64,000 nt of DNA from Acidovorax sp. 106 (GCF_003663825.1 NZ_RCCC01000001.1:4720501-4784500), one strand, 5' to 3'. Shown: positions 43,553 through 53,990, counted from the first letter of the stretch. Translations and numbers: made by a program. The notes: generated by a model not told the origin, from the letters alone.

Positions 43553-46500
43553 TCACCGAGGCGTGCCAAACCCGCCGCCACCCGGCGTGTGGATCTCAAA
43601 CACATCGCCTGGCTGCATCTGCACCTGGCCGATGTGGTCCAGCAGCTCCACGCTGCCATCGCTGCGCACCACCTTGTTGATGCCCGTAGCACCCGACTGG
43701 CCACCGGCCATGCCAAACGCGCCATGGTGGCGGCCGTTCGACAAGATGCTGGCCGTCATCGGCTCCAGAAAGCGCACGCGGCGGATACCGCCGTCGCCGC
43801 CCTTGTACTGCCCCGCGCCGCCCGAGCCCTTGCGGATTTCGTAGCCCTCCAGCCGCACCGGAAAGCGGAACTCCAGCACCTCGGGGTCCGTGAGGCGCGA
43901 GTTGGTCATGTGGCATTGCACGACGCTGGTGCCGTCAAAACCACCCACCAATTTCCCATCGGCATCCCACACACCGCCCGCGCCGCTACCACCCGAGATG
44001 GTCTCGTAGTACTGGTAGCGCGTGCTGCCAAAGGTGAAGTTGTTCATGGTGCACTGCCCCGCCGCCATCAGGCCTAAAGCGCCATACAGCGCGTTGGTGA
44101 TGCAGGTGGAGGTCTCCACATTGCCCGCCACCACTGAGGCTGGCGGGTTCGGGTTGAGCATGCTGCCCGGCGGGATGATGACGTTGAGCGGCTTCAGGCA
44201 CCCGGCGTTGAGCGGAATGTCGTCGTCCACCAGCGTGCGGAACACATACAGCACCGCCGCCATGCACACTGCCGTGGGCGCGTTGAAGTTGTTGGTTTGC
44301 TGCGGGCTGGTGCCAGTGAAGTCGATGGTGGCACTGCGGCTGGCCGCATCCACTTTCACACTCACGCTGATCTGCGCGCCGTTGTCGAGCGGCAGGGTGA
44401 ATGCACCGTCCTTCAGGCGCGTGATCACCCGGCGCACGGATTCTTCGGCGTTGTCCTGCACGTGGCGCATGTAGGCCTGCACCACGTCCAGGCCAAACTC
44501 GCCCACCATACGACGCAGCTCCTGCTGGCCTTTTTCGTTGGCGGCGATCTGTGCGCGCAGGTCGGCCATGTTCTGCTGCGGGTTGCGGCTGGGGTATTCA
44601 CCGCTTTCGAGCAGCGCAACCATCTCCGCCTCGCGCAGCACGCCGCGCCCCACCAGCTTCACGTTGTTGATCTGAACGCCCTCTTCCTCGATGCGCGTGG
44701 AGAACGGCGGCATGGAGCCGGGCGTAACCCCCCCCACGTCCGCGTGGTGCCCCCGGCTGCCGACATAGAACGTGGGTGTGACTTCATCGGCAAGGTAGAC
44801 CGGCGTGATCACCGTGATGTCTGGCAAGTGCGTGCCACCGTGGTACGGGTCGTTGAGCACGTACACATCGCCGGGCTGCATCTTGCCCGCGTTCTCACGG
44901 ATCACCGTTTTGATGCTCTCGCCCATCGAGCCCAGGTGCACGGGCATGTGCGGCGCGTTGGCAATCAGGTTGCCCGCGGTGTCGAACAACGCGCAGCTGA
45001 AGTCCAGCCGCTCCTTGATGTTGACCGAGTACGCCGTGTTCTGCAGCTGCAGCCCCATCTGCTCGGCAATGTTCATGAACAGGTTGTTGAACACCTCCAG
45101 CAGCACTGGGTCCACGGTGGTGCCCACTGCGTGCTGCACGGCGCGCGCCACGCGACGGTTGAGCAGCAGGTGGTCCAGGTCGGTCAGCTGAGCCTCCCAA
45201 CCGGGCTCCACGATGGTGGTGGCGTTCTTCTCGGCAATGATGGCCGGGCCGGGGATCACATCGCCGGGGCGCAGGTCTTGGCGCACTACCAGCGCAGCGT
45301 CTTGCCACGCGGCGACGCCGTCCACGCCGCCCGTGTACATGCGCACGGTGCTGCGGCGCGGCACTTCCCGCGCGGGATGCAGTGCGTGGCGCGGCTCCAC
45401 GGGTGCATCGCCGGGCACTACGGCCTCGACCGACACTGCCTCCACCACCAGGCCCTTGCCCTGCATCAGGAAGGCAAAACGTTGGCGGTAGGCGTTCTCG
45501 AACGCAGTGGTGATCTCGGCCATAGAGCCAAACGGCACAATGAGCGCCGAGTCGCTGCCCTCATAGCGCACATGCACCCGCCGGTGCACCACGGCTGTGC
45601 CGCTGCCCGACTGCTGGCGCTCCAGCTCGGTGCGTGCGGTGGTGGCCAGTTGCCCCAGCGTGGCTTCGATACCTGCCAGTGCTTCGGGCGCGAGCTTGGT
45701 TTCCACCGCCTGCTCGCGGATCACGTTCTGGTCGGCCAGGCCCATGCCATAGGCGCTGAGCACACCGGTGAGCGGGTGCACAAACACGCGCGTCATGCCC
45801 AATGCATCTGCGACCAGACACGCATGCTGGCCGCCTGCGCCACCAAAACACTGCAGCGTGTAGCGCGTCACGTCATAGCCGCGCGCCACACTGATCTTCT
45901 TGATGGCATTGGCCATCTGCTGCACGGCGATCTGGATAAAGCCGTGGGCGACATCCTCTGCCTTGCGTCCGGTCTGCATCGCAAGGCCGTCGAATTTTTG
46001 CGCTACCGCATGGCCATCCAACGCTTCATTGGCGCCATGGCCAAACACCTGGGGGAAATGCGCGGGCTGGATCTTGCCCACCATCACGTTCGCATCCGTC
46101 ACGGCCAGCGGGCCACCCCGGCGGTAGCTGGCAGGGCCGGGGTTGGCGCCCGCGCTTTCGGGGCCGACGCGGAAACGTGCGCCGTCAAAACCGAGGATGG
46201 AGCCGCCACCGGCCGCCACGGTGTGGATGCTCATCATGGGCGCGCGCATGCGCACACCGGCCACCTGGGTCTCGAACTCGCGCTCGAACTCGCCTGCGTA
46301 GTGACTCACGTCGGTGCTGGTTCCCCCCATGTCAAAGCCAATGACCCTGTCGTGGCCCGCCAAACCAGCAGTGCGTGCCATGCCGACGATGCCGCCAGCC
46401 GGGCCGGAGAGGATCGCGTCCTTGCCCTGGAACACCTGCGCATCCGTGAGGCCACCGGACGATTGCATGAAGAACAGCTTCACGCCCGGCATTTCGCTGG

Positions 46501-47218
46501 CCACCTGGTCCACATAGCGGCGCAGGATGGGCGAGAGGTACGCATCCACCACCGTGGTGTCGCCCCGGCTCACCAGCTTCATCATGGGGCTGGTAGCGTG
46601 CGATGCGCTCACCTGCGTGAAGCCCGCTGCGCGCGCAATGCGGGCCGCAGCCTCTTCGTGTGCGGTGTAGCGATAGCCATGCATGAACACGATGGCCGCG
46701 CTGCGCAGGCCTGCGTCATACGCGGCCCACAGGCGTTCCTTGAGGTGGTCTTCGTCCAACGGCTCGATCACCTCACCCTGCGCGCCCACGCGCTCCTGCG
46801 CCTCGATCACGCGCTCGTACAGCAGCTCGGGCAGCACGATGCGGCGGTCAAACAAACGCGGGCGGTTCTGGTAGGCGATGCGCAGTGCATCTTTGAAGCC
46901 TTTGGTGGTGATGAGCAGCGTGGGCTCACCCTTGCGCTCCAAGAGCGCGTTGGTGGCCACGGTGGTGCCCATCTTCACGCATTCCACCAGTTCGGGCGTC
47001 ACCGCCTCGCCAGGCTTCAAACCCAGCAGGTGGCGGATGCCGGCCACGGCAGCGTCCTTGTACTGCTCAGGGTTCTCGGACAACAGCTTGTGCGTGACCA
47101 GCGTGAACGATCCATCCGGGTTGGGGCGCCGGCCCACCACGTCGGTGAAGGTGCCGCCACGGTCGATCCAGAACTGCCAGCGCAAAGGCGCCAAGGGTGC
47201 AGAAGACAACATGCTCAT
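43553..47218 (-). CDS. Hydantoinase A/B fusion (5-oxoprolinase-like, ATP-dependent amidohydrolase)
   Basis: 1221 residues. About 1-700 is the hydantoinase A/oxoprolinase half, an actin-like ATPase fold with [17 protein letters not shown] at the start, [14 protein letters not shown], and the phosphate-binding [14 protein letters not shown] (about 298). About 715-1215 is the HyuB half ([69 protein letters not shown]). In eukaryotic-type oxoprolinase the same two parts are joined; in many bacteria they are separate genes. It opens a cyclic amide at ATP cost; 5-oxoproline is a fair guess, a hydantoin an alternative. ATG at 47218 overlaps the stop of the binding-protein gene. Confidence 0.9.
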   Translation of the reverse strand: MSMLSSAPLAPLRWQFWIDRGGTFTDVVGRRPNPDGSFTLVTHKLLSENPEQYKDAAVAGIRHLLGLKPGEAVTPELVECVKMGTTVATNALLERKGEPTLLITTKGFKDALRIAYQNRPRLFDRRIVLPELLYERVIEAQERVGAQGEVIEPLDEDHLKERLWAAYDAGLRSAAIVFMHGYRYTAHEEAAARIARAAGFTQVSASHATSPMMKLVSRGDTTVVDAYLSPILRRYVDQVASEMPGVKLFFMQSSGGLTDAQVFQGKDAILSGPAGGIVGMARTAGLAGHDRVIGFDMGGTSTDVSHYAGEFEREFETQVAGVRMRAPMMSIHTVAAGGGSILGFDGARFRVGPESAGANPGPASYRRGGPLAVTDANVMVGKIQPAHFPQVFGHGANEALDGHAVAQKFDGLAMQTGRKAEDVAHGFIQIAVQQMANAIKKISVARGYDVTRYTLQCFGGAGGQHACLVADALGMTRVFVHPLTGVLSAYGMGLADQNVIREQAVETKLAPEALAGIEATLGQLATTARTELERQQSGSGTAVVHRRVHVRYEGSDSALIVPFGSMAEITTAFENAYRQRFAFLMQGKGLVVEAVSVEAVVPGDAPVEPRHALHPAREVPRRSTVRMYTGGVDGVAAWQDAALVVRQDLRPGDVIPGPAIIAEKNATTIVEPGWEAQLTDLDHLLLNRRVARAVQHAVGTTVDPVLLEVFNNLFMNIAEQMGLQLQNTAYSVNIKERLDFSCALFDTAGNLIANAPHMPVHLGSMGESIKTVIRENAGKMQPGDVYVLNDPYHGGTHLPDITVITPVYLADEVTPTFYVGSRGHHADVGGVTPGSMPPFSTRIEEEGVQINNVKLVGRGVLREAEMVALLESGEYPSRNPQQNMADLRAQIAANEKGQQELRRMVGEFGLDVVQAYMRHVQDNAEESVRRVITRLKDGAFTLPLDNGAQISVSVKVDAASRSATIDFTGTSPQQTNNFNAPTAVCMAAVLYVFRTLVDDDIPLNAGCLKPLNVIIPPGSMLNPNPPASVVAGNVETSTCITNALYGALGLMAAGQCTMNNFTFGSTRYQYYETISGGSGAGGVWDADGKLVGGFDGTSVVQCHMTNSRLTDPEVLEFRFPVRLEGYEIRKGSGGAGQYKGGDGGIRRVRFLEPMTASILSNGRHHGAFGMAGGQSGATGINKVVRSDGSVELLDHIGQVQMQPGDVFEIHTPGGGGFGTPR

Positions 47219-48219
47219 GGGGCCTGCGTGTAGAAGGGAACAAACAAGCGCGTGGCGTCGTTGCCCACGGTGCGCACCCACTCGCGCGAAAACTTTTCGC
47301 CAAAACGATTGATGTCCTTGCTCAGCTCGGGCGAGATGCGGTCAATCGTCATGCCGTGGCTGCGCAATTCGTTCACCGACGCCCGCAGTGCCGCCTCGCT
47401 CAAGGCCCAGCCGCGCTCTTCGGCGGCCTTTGCGGCCTCCAGCACGGCCTTGCGCGTGGCGGGCGACAGGGCATCCAGCGCCTTCTTCTGCACAAACACC
47501 AGGTTCTTCGGTATCCAGGCGTTGAGCTCGTAGTAGTACTTGGTGTGCGTCCAGATCTGGCTTTCCACGCCCGTGAGTGACGAAGTGATCATGGAATCGA
47601 TCTGCCCCGACGCCAGCGCCTTGGGGATGTCTGCCGTGGCCACGTCTACAGACTGCGCACCCAACAGCTCGGCAATGCGCACCGTGGTGGCGTTGTAGGT
47701 GCGCATTTTCAGGCCTTGAAAATCTGCCTTGGTGCGCACAGGCTTCACGGTAAAAAGGCCCTGTGGAGGCCAAGGCACGGCATACAGCGGCACCACGCCC
47801 TTTTCATCGATCAGGTGCTTTTCAAGCAAGGGCGATTGGTACTGCCACAGGCGATGGGCGTCTTTGTAAGAGGAGACGATGAAAGGCACCGAGTCAGCCC
47901 CCGCCAACGGCACGTCCTTGACCATGGCGGACATCAGCATCTCACCCGCCTCGAGCTTGCCCGACTGCACCGCTCCCAAAATTTCAGGCAGCTTGACCAA
48001 ACTGTTGTTGGGATGCACTGTGATCTTCAGGTCACCCGCCGTTGCCTTCTCGACCTCTCGTGCAAACTGCTCAATGTTCTGCGTGTGCAACGTCTCTGGC
48101 TTGTAGCCCGTGGCCAGCTTCCACTGGGTCGCAGCCCTCGCATCCCCCACACCCGCGCCCATCACACCCACGGCCCCCAGGGCGCCCATCACCGTACCCA
48201 GCATCTCACGTCGTTGCAT
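47215..48219 (-). CDS. TRAP transporter substrate-binding protein (DctP family), paired with the oxoprolinase
   Basis: 334-residue periplasmic protein. [29 protein letters not shown] is a signal with an RR pair near its start. The DctP fold follows: [53 protein letters not shown], and [20 protein letters not shown] with the conserved Arg used for carboxylate binding. It resembles the protein at 49027-50010 along its entire length (for example KATAGxxKIT, VPWPPQG-F, AELLGA/AELVGA). It has no permease of its own and shares a unit with the oxoprolinase. ATG at 48219 follows GGGAG. Confidence 0.88.
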   Translation of the reverse strand: MQRREMLGTVMGALGAVGVMGAGVGDARAATQWKLATGYKPETLHTQNIEQFAREVEKATAGDLKITVHPNNSLVKLPEILGAVQSGKLEAGEMLMSAMVKDVPLAGADSVPFIVSSYKDAHRLWQYQSPLLEKHLIDEKGVVPLYAVPWPPQGLFTVKPVRTKADFQGLKMRTYNATTVRIAELLGAQSVDVATADIPKALASGQIDSMITSSLTGVESQIWTHTKYYYELNAWIPKNLVFVQKKALDALSPATRKAVLEAAKAAEERGWALSEAALRASVNELRSHGMTIDRISPELSKDINRFGEKFSREWVRTVGNDATRLFVPFYTQAP

Positions 48220-48274
48220 CCCATAGCTCCCAATTAACGAATCAAAATCGAACCTGCCTTGCTTCGGCCCCATC

Positions 48275-48847
48275 TCACAAAGACGCGGCCGAGCGTGCGG
48301 CCTGGTCGTACATGCCCGAGAGCACGCGCAGCAATCGGGCCAGCTCGCCAATGTCTTTGTTCAGTGCGTCGTCGGCCTTGAGCGCATCGATCAGGCACGA
48401 CTCGCGAATATCGCGGTAGCGCTGCACATGCGATCGCCCCAGGTCGGTGGCAGCATAGGTGACTTCCTTGCCGCTCTTGTGCGAGGCCACCACGCCCAGG
48501 CCTTGCAGCTTTTTGAGTGAGTAGTTCACCAGATGCGTGTCTTCCACGTTCATGATGAAACAGATGTCTGCCAGGCGCTTATCGCGCGCACGGTGCGTGA
48601 CGTGGTGCAGCACCAACACATCCAGCGGCGTCAAGTCCTTGAGGCCAGCGGCCGCCATGCAATGCACCACCCAGCGGTGAAAGGCGTTGCCCGAAACGAT
48701 GAGGCCAAACTCAAACTCGCTCATCTCGGCGCTGCGGGCTGACACCAGATGGGCCGACGAAACAATAGGGCCAGACTCTGCCCTGCGCTGGGTCTTGGGG
48801 GCTTGCTGCGTCTTGGCTTTTGCAACGGCGACTGGCTTGGCTGGCAT
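48275..48847 (-). CDS. MarR-like winged-helix transcription regulator
   Basis: 190 residues with a basic N-terminal tail (AKAKTQQAPKTQRRA) and a winged helix around residues 70-145: LTPLDVLVLHHVTHRARDKRLADICFIMNVEDTHLVNYSLKKLQGLGVVASHKSGKEVTYAAT. The rest forms a helical dimer part. It stands between the two transport units and is divergent from the TRAP operon at 49027, so it is the expected regulator of both. ATG at 48847 has GAGAGGG five bases before it. Confidence 0.85.
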   Translation of the reverse strand: MPAKPVAVAKAKTQQAPKTQRRAESGPIVSSAHLVSARSAEMSEFEFGLIVSGNAFHRWVVHCMAAAGLKDLTPLDVLVLHHVTHRARDKRLADICFIMNVEDTHLVNYSLKKLQGLGVVASHKSGKEVTYAATDLGRSHVQRYRDIRESCLIDALKADDALNKDIGELARLLRVLSGMYDQAARSAASL

Positions 48848-48885
48848 AAAAACCCTCTCAAACATTCATCTGGCACAAGATGTGC

Positions 48886-48936
48886 ATGCCGTTTTATTGT
48901 AGGCACGTTGCCAATAATTTGATGCCATTTTGTTGA
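48886..48936. promoter_or_regulatory. Paired direct repeats in the regulator/TRAP divergent promoter
   Basis: ATGCCGTTTTATTGT at 48886-48900 and ATGCCATTTTGTTGA at 48922-48936 match at 12 of 15 positions and start 36 bp apart. TGCC/GGCA dyads lie between. Likely sites for the neighbouring winged-helix protein, by inference from position. Confidence 0.5.
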
Positions 48937-49026
48937 CGTTGAGGCAAAACACCTAGCGCGCAACAGCGGGCATCCGATACAGTGGCACGTCACTTTTCAT
49001 TGACCTCAACCTCGCGGAGATCTCCC

Positions 49027-50010
49027 ATGAAGCGTCGAATCTTTTCTGCCACCACCCTGGGCGTTGCCCTGGCTTGCGGCATGTCGGCCACCTCGGCCTT
49101 TGCGCAGACCAAGTGGGACCTCGCGACGGCCTACCCGGCCACCAACTTCCACACCGAGAACCTGGCCCAACTCGCCAGCGACGTGGACAAGGCCACTGCA
49201 GGCAAGTTCAAGATCACGCTGCATGCCAACGCAGCACTGTTCAAGGCCCCTGAGATCAAGCGTGCGGTGCAAGGTGGCCAAGCACAAATGGGCGAAATCC
49301 TGCTGGCCAACTTCCAGAACGAATGGCAGCTTTTTGGTGCAGACGGCCTGCCCTTCCTGGCCGACAGCTACGAGGCATCCCACAAGCTGTACACCGCGCA
49401 AAAGCCCTTCCTCGACAAGAAGCTGGCCGAGCAAGGCATGAAGCTGCTGTACTCGGTGCCATGGCCACCGCAAGGCATCTTCACCAAAAAGCCGCTGGCC
49501 AGCGCTGCCGACCTCAAGGGCATCAAGTGGCGTGCCTACAGCCCTGCCACCGCGCGCATTGCAGAGCTGGTAGGCGCCCAGCCCGTCACGGTGCAACAAG
49601 CCGAGCTGTCGCAAGCCCTGGCCACCGGCGTGGTGGAAGCGACCATGACCTCTGGCGCCACGGGCGTGGACAGCAAGCTGTACGAAAGCCTCAAGTACTA
49701 CTACGACACCCAGGCTTGGCTGCCCAAGAACGCCGTCATGGTGAACAAGAAAGCCTTTGATGCGCTGGACAAGCCATCGCAAGACGCCCTGCTCAAGGCC
49801 GCTGCTGACGCCGAAGCCCGTGGCTGGACCCAAAGCGCCAAGGTCAACACCGACACCATCGCCAAGCTCAAAGCCAACGGCATGAGCATTGAAACCCCAC
49901 CCGCCGCCCTGAAGGCCGACATGGCCAAGGTGGGCGAGACCATGCTCAAAGAATGGCTGGAAAAGGCCGGGCCGGACGGCAAGGCACTCGTGGACGCGTA
50001 CCGCAAATAA
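49027..50010 (+). CDS. TRAP transporter substrate-binding protein (DctP family), operon with permease
   Basis: 327 residues: signal peptide (MKRRIFSATTLGVALACGMSATSAFA) followed by WDLATAYPATNFHTENLAQLASDVDKATAGKFKITLHANAALF and the conserved central part KGIKWRAYSPATARIAELVGAQPVTVQQAELSQALATGVVEATMTS with the ligand-binding Arg. It delivers a carboxylate to the DctQM membrane part encoded next. The gap to dctQ is 9 bp. ATG at 49027 is preceded by GGAGATCTCCC. Confidence 0.92.
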   Translation: MKRRIFSATTLGVALACGMSATSAFAQTKWDLATAYPATNFHTENLAQLASDVDKATAGKFKITLHANAALFKAPEIKRAVQGGQAQMGEILLANFQNEWQLFGADGLPFLADSYEASHKLYTAQKPFLDKKLAEQGMKLLYSVPWPPQGIFTKKPLASAADLKGIKWRAYSPATARIAELVGAQPVTVQQAELSQALATGVVEATMTSGATGVDSKLYESLKYYYDTQAWLPKNAVMVNKKAFDALDKPSQDALLKAAADAEARGWTQSAKVNTDTIAKLKANGMSIETPPAALKADMAKVGETMLKEWLEKAGPDGKALVDAYRK

Positions 50011-50019
50011 GCAGGCACC

Positions 50020-50529
50020 ATGCGCCGTTTTCTGGACTTCATTTACAACAGCGCCGCCGCCCTGGCGGCGCTTTTCATGGTGGGCTTGCTGGGCATGGTG
50101 CTGCTGTCCATCGCCAGCCGCCAACTGCACTTTCATGTGCCGGGCACTGACGCCTACGCAGGCTACCTGATGGCCGCCGCCGGCTTTTTGGCCCTGGCCC
50201 ACACACTCAAGCGCGGTGAACACATCCGCGTCACGCTGCTGCTCAATGCCCTCAAGGGCAAGGCCAAGAAGGCATTCGAGGTCTGGGCTTTGGCCATTGC
50301 CACGCTGCTGGCCCTGTTGTTTGCGGCGTACAGCTGCAAGCTGGCCTGGCAGTCGTATGAGTTCAACGACATCTCCACCGGCAGCGATGCCACGCCCCTG
50401 TGGATTCCGCAGATCGCTATGGGCCTGGGCACCGTGGTTCTGGCCATCGCCTTCTTGGATGAGCTGGTGCTCGAAATCCTGGGCAAACGCGCCGATGCAC
50501 AGCAAGGCGAAGCCCTGCGCAACGAATGA
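50020..50529 (+). CDS. dctQ: TRAP transporter small permease (DctQ)
   Basis: 169 residues with four hydrophobic helices; ASRQLHFHVPGTDAYAGYLMAAAGFLALAHTLKRGEHIRVTLLL carries the DctQ pattern (the GEHIRV segment). It forms the small membrane subunit with the DctM channel. Confidence 0.92.
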   Translation: MRRFLDFIYNSAAALAALFMVGLLGMVLLSIASRQLHFHVPGTDAYAGYLMAAAGFLALAHTLKRGEHIRVTLLLNALKGKAKKAFEVWALAIATLLALLFAAYSCKLAWQSYEFNDISTGSDATPLWIPQIAMGLGTVVLAIAFLDELVLEILGKRADAQQGEALRNE

Positions 50530-50544
50530 ACCCGAGTACACACC

Positions 50545-51849
50545 ATGAGTGATATCGCCATTACCGGCCTGCTGGTGCTGACCCTGTTCCTGATTCTGGG
50601 CAGTGGGGTATGGATCGGGCTGACCCTGTCGGGCGTTGCCTGGATTGGGATGCAACTGTTCTCTGCCCGCCCTGCGGGCGACGCCATGGCCGTCACCATC
50701 TGGGGCAGCGCCTCCAGCTGGACGCTCACGGCCCTGCCCCTGTTCATCTGGATGGGCGAGATTCTGTTTCGCACCCGCCTGTCGCAAGACATGTTCAAAG
50801 GCCTGGCCCCCTGGGTGCAGGCCCTTCCAGGACGCCTGCTGCACACCAACGTGGTGGGCTGCACCATCTTTGCGGCCGTGTCGGGGTCGAGTGCCGCCAC
50901 CTGCGCCACCATCGGCAAGATGACGCTGCCCGAGCTGACGCGCCGTGGCTACCCCGAGCACATGGTGGTGGGCACACTGGCCGGGGCCAGCACGCTGGGC
51001 CTGCTGATACCGCCGTCGATCATCATGATCGTCTATGGCGTGTCAGCCGAGGTGTCGATCTCGCAGCTGTTCATCGCGGGCGTGCTGCCGGGCATTTTGC
51101 TGGCGGCACTGTTCTCGGGCTACATCATTGTGTGGGCGCTGCGCCACCCAGACCAAGTGCCCGCCGCCGACGTGCGCATGACCTTCATGCAAAAGCTCTC
51201 CGAGTCGCGCAGCCTGATCCCCGTGGTGCTGCTGATTGCTGCCGTGCTGGGCAGCATCTACACCGGCTTTGCCACCGCCACTGAGGCAGCCGCCGTGGGC
51301 GTGGTTGGCTCGCTGGTGTTGTCGGCCGTGCAGGGGTCGATGGGCTGGAACACCTTCAAAGAATCGCTGATGGGCGCCACGCGCCTGTACTGCATGATCG
51401 CGCTCATCCTGGCGGGCGCAGCCTTCCTGACGCTGGCCATGGGCTACATCGGCCTGCCGCGCCATCTGGCGGAATGGATCGCCTCGCTGGGCTTGAACCA
51501 AGCCCAGCTCATTGTGGCGCTGGCCATTTTCTACATCATCCTCGGCTGCTTCCTCGATGGCATCTCGATGGTGGTGCTGACCATGGGCGTGCTCATGCCC
51601 ACTGTACAGGCTGCAGGCATCGACACCATCTGGTTTGGCATCTTCATCGTGCTGGTGGTGGAAATGGCGCAAATCACGCCGCCGGTGGGCTTTAACCTGT
51701 TTGTGCTGCAAGGCATGACCGGGCGCCAGCTGCCCTGGATCGCCAAAGTAGCCATGCCGATGTTCCTGCTCATGTGCGGCGCCGTGGCGCTGATCTACGT
51801 GTTTCCGGGCATCGTCACCTGGCTGCCACAGCAGATGGCAGCACGCTGA
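50545..51849 (+). CDS. dctM: TRAP transporter large permease (DctM)
   Basis: 434 residues with about 12 helices. Family segments include TALPLFIWMGEILFRTRLSQDMFKGLAPWVQALPGRLLHTNVVGCTIFAAVSGSSAATCATIGKMTLPELTRRGYPEHMVVGTLAGASTLGLLIPPSIIMIVYG, and PPVGFNLFVLQGMTG near the C-terminus. It moves substrate with Na+ in symport. It completes the operon; about 43 bp separate it from crcB. Confidence 0.94.
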   Translation: MSDIAITGLLVLTLFLILGSGVWIGLTLSGVAWIGMQLFSARPAGDAMAVTIWGSASSWTLTALPLFIWMGEILFRTRLSQDMFKGLAPWVQALPGRLLHTNVVGCTIFAAVSGSSAATCATIGKMTLPELTRRGYPEHMVVGTLAGASTLGLLIPPSIIMIVYGVSAEVSISQLFIAGVLPGILLAALFSGYIIVWALRHPDQVPAADVRMTFMQKLSESRSLIPVVLLIAAVLGSIYTGFATATEAAAVGVVGSLVLSAVQGSMGWNTFKESLMGATRLYCMIALILAGAAFLTLAMGYIGLPRHLAEWIASLGLNQAQLIVALAIFYIILGCFLDGISMVVLTMGVLMPTVQAAGIDTIWFGIFIVLVVEMAQITPPVGFNLFVLQGMTGRQLPWIAKVAMPMFLLMCGAVALIYVFPGIVTWLPQQMAAR

Positions 51850-51892
51850 AACTGTCACTCAACGCCCGTGCCACGGCTGCTACAGTCATGGC

Positions 51893-52276
51893 ATGTTGCA
51901 AGTTTTCTCCATCTGCGCAGGCGCGTGCCTGGGAGCCCTGGCCCGCTGGCGCTTGGGGCTGTGGCTCAACCCCGGTGGACTGATTCCCTGGGGCACGCTG
52001 GCCGCCAACTTGATTGGTGGTTACCTCATCGGCGTGTGCGTGGCCGTGTTCCAGGCCCTTCCGCAGCTCGACCCCGCCTGGCGCCTGGCCTTGGTCACCG
52101 GCTTTTTGGGGGCGCTCACCACCTTCTCCAGTTTCTCTGCCGAAGTGGTGGCCATGCTGCAACAGCAGCGCTACCTCCTGGCCCTGGGCACCACCAGCGT
52201 GCACCTGCTGGGCTCGCTATTGCTCACCGTGCTGGGTATGCAAAGCGCTACATTTTTAATAGCTGGCCGCGCTTGA
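51893..52276 (+). CDS. crcB: Fluoride ion channel CrcB (Fluc)
   Basis: 127 residues with four helices. GACLGALARWRLG at the start, WGTLAANLIGGYLIGV and the pore region TGFLGALTTFSSFSAEVV (TTFS-x-F) are the Fluc hallmarks. It exports fluoride as an antiparallel dimer. No fluoride riboswitch sequence is seen before it. The last ten codons (ending SATFLIAGRA) and the TGA stop lie inside a copy of the dispersed repeat, so the C-terminal residues come from it. Confidence 0.94.
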   Translation: MLQVFSICAGACLGALARWRLGLWLNPGGLIPWGTLAANLIGGYLIGVCVAVFQALPQLDPAWRLALVTGFLGALTTFSSFSAEVVAMLQQQRYLLALGTTSVHLLGSLLLTVLGMQSATFLIAGRA

Positions 52277-52308
52277 TATTCAAGCGCTACGCCCTCATTT
52301 GATATTTA
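52245..52308 (+). repeat. Dispersed GCGCT-palindrome repeat, copy 9 (covers crcB stop codon)
   Basis: Runs from GCTACATTTTTAATAGCTGG through GCGCTTGATATTCAAGCGCTACGCCC to an AT-rich end. The first 32 bp are coding, the remainder is downstream. Confidence 0.75.
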
Positions 52309-52377
52309 GTCTCCAGCAGCCCCTTTGCGCTCCGCACCCGCTCGTTTCTCTCATCGATTACATAGACCAATCCGACC

Positions 52378-53241
52378 ATGGAAGCCAACACCCAACTCAA
52401 CGAACGCCGCCTGGCCGATGCCTGGGCCGATCTGCACACACACGCCACCAACGGCAACCCGCTGCACTCTGACGCGTACCGCATGGCTTTTGCCGATCCT
52501 GAGTTTCTCTTCCGCCGCGAAACACGCGGCATCCGCTTCCAGCTTGAAATGCTCAAGCCCGACCTGGGCCAGGCCGACCAGGGCATTGAAAACACGGTGG
52601 TGGTGTTTGGCAGCGCCCGCTTTGTAGACCCCGAGGCCGCGCAACAGCAACTGGCCGACGCCGAAGCCAGTGGCGACACCGCGCTCATCGCCCGCGCCAA
52701 GCAGGCCGTGCGCAACGCCCAGCACTACGACCTGGCCCGCCAGTTCTCACGCCTGGTGGCGCAGTACAGCAATGGCAAGCCCGAGTCCGAGCGCCTGTAC
52801 ATCTGCACCGGCGGCGGCCCCGGCATCATGGAAGCCGCCAACCGCGGTGCGCACGACGAAGGCGCACTGAACGTGGGCCTGAACATTGCCCTGCCCCATG
52901 AGCAAAGCGGCAACCCGTACATCACACCATCGCTGTGCTTCAAGTTCCACTACTTCGCGCTGCGCAAAATGCATTTCATGATGCGCGCCAAGGCCCTGGT
53001 CGCCTTCCCCGGCGGCTTTGGCACGCTGGACGAGCTGTTTGAAGTGATGACGCTGGTGCAAACCGGCAAGGCCAAGCCTGTGCCCATCGTGCTGTGCGGC
53101 ACCGCGTTCTGGAAGAAGCTCATCAACTTCGAGGCGCTGGTCGAAGAAGGCACCATCTCGGCGCAAGACCTCAAGCTCTTTCACTACACGGACGACCCGC
53201 AGGAAGCGTGGGACTACATCAAGGCGTTCTACCAGCTCTGA
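52378..53241 (+). CDS. LOG-family protein (TIGR00730, Rossmann-fold nucleotide hydrolase-like)
   Basis: 287 residues. The two LOG signatures are CTGGGPGIMEAANRGAHDEGA (about residues 142-162) and PGGFGTLDELFEVMTLVQTGK (about 210-230), with FGSARFVDPEAAQQQ as the first strand. Relatives release cytokinin bases from their nucleotides or hydrolyse other nucleotide monophosphates, though they are often annotated as lysine decarboxylases. The N-terminal extension of about 75 residues is the long-type form. The gene stands alone and converges with bluB. Confidence 0.85.
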   Translation: MEANTQLNERRLADAWADLHTHATNGNPLHSDAYRMAFADPEFLFRRETRGIRFQLEMLKPDLGQADQGIENTVVVFGSARFVDPEAAQQQLADAEASGDTALIARAKQAVRNAQHYDLARQFSRLVAQYSNGKPESERLYICTGGGPGIMEAANRGAHDEGALNVGLNIALPHEQSGNPYITPSLCFKFHYFALRKMHFMMRAKALVAFPGGFGTLDELFEVMTLVQTGKAKPVPIVLCGTAFWKKLINFEALVEEGTISAQDLKLFHYTDDPQEAWDYIKAFYQL

Positions 53242-53285
53242 GCGCTACCGCTGCGCGGCACCCAGGCCGGGCTCAGTCCCAAGGG

Positions 53286-53990
53286 CTAGCCCTGCGCTGG
53301 CGCAACCACTGACGATGCAACGCCCCACACATCGTCAAACACCACATCACCCAGCGGCGCACGTTGGGCCCAGCGCTCTTGCTGGAGCATGGGCTCTTCG
53401 TAGAAGCCGTGCACCGGCCCCAGGCACAGCAGGGCGATGGGCTCGGCCCCTGCTGGAATGCCCACCAGGGCGGCCAAGGCAGCGGGGTCAAAGATGGATA
53501 CCCAGCCCATGCCCAGCCCTTCGGCGCGGGCAGCGAGCCACAGGTTCTGGATGGCGCAGGCGGCAGACGCCAAATCCATGCGCGGCAGGGTGCGGCGGCC
53601 AAAGATGTGGGCTTCGCGCCCATCGGCCAGGGCCACTACCAGCAGCTCGGCAGCGTCAAGCACGCCTTGCACCTTGAGCCGCATGAATTCCTCGCGCCGC
53701 ACGCCCAGGGCATCGGCCGTGAGCAAACGCTCGGCCTCCACCACCTCGTGCAGTTGCTGGCGCAGCGCAGGCCGTGTGATGCGGATGAAGCGCCACGGCT
53801 GCATGAAGCCCACGCTGGGCGCGTGGTGTGCTGCCCGCAGCAGCCGTTGCAGTACCTCTGGGGCCACGGCACCGCCAGCAAAGTGGCGCATATCGCGCCG
53901 CTCTTCAATGGCGCGGTACACGGCCCTGCGCTCGGCCTCGGTGTAGGGCTGGGCTGGAACGGTGGGCGTGGTGGGCTCTGCTCCGGACAT
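53286..53990 (-). CDS. bluB: 5,6-dimethylbenzimidazole synthase BluB
   Basis: Flavin-destroying enzyme that makes the lower ligand of B12 from FMN. The 234 residues have the BluB nitroreductase pattern: IEERRDMRHFAGG (about 26-38), LLRAAHHAPSVGFMQPWRFIRIT (about 50-72), and AACAIQNLWLAARAEGLGMGWVSIFDP (about 144-170). ATG at 53990 is used; a TTG four codons before is possible. Last gene of the riboswitch-controlled operon. Its presence means the cell can make its own DMB. Confidence 0.93.
   Translation of the reverse strand: MSGAEPTTPTVPAQPYTEAERRAVYRAIEERRDMRHFAGGAVAPEVLQRLLRAAHHAPSVGFMQPWRFIRITRPALRQQLHEVVEAERLLTADALGVRREEFMRLKVQGVLDAAELLVVALADGREAHIFGRRTLPRMDLASAACAIQNLWLAARAEGLGMGWVSIFDPAALAALVGIPAGAEPIALLCLGPVHGFYEEPMLQQERWAQRAPLGDVVFDDVWGVASSVVAPAQG

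Noticed and set aside
44297..47233. 978-codon open frame on the plus strand
   Set aside because: Antisense to the oxoprolinase gene; His/Ala-rich shadow with no domain.
51850..51892. Fluoride riboswitch before crcB
   Set aside because: The gap is only 43 bp and lacks the conserved motifs.
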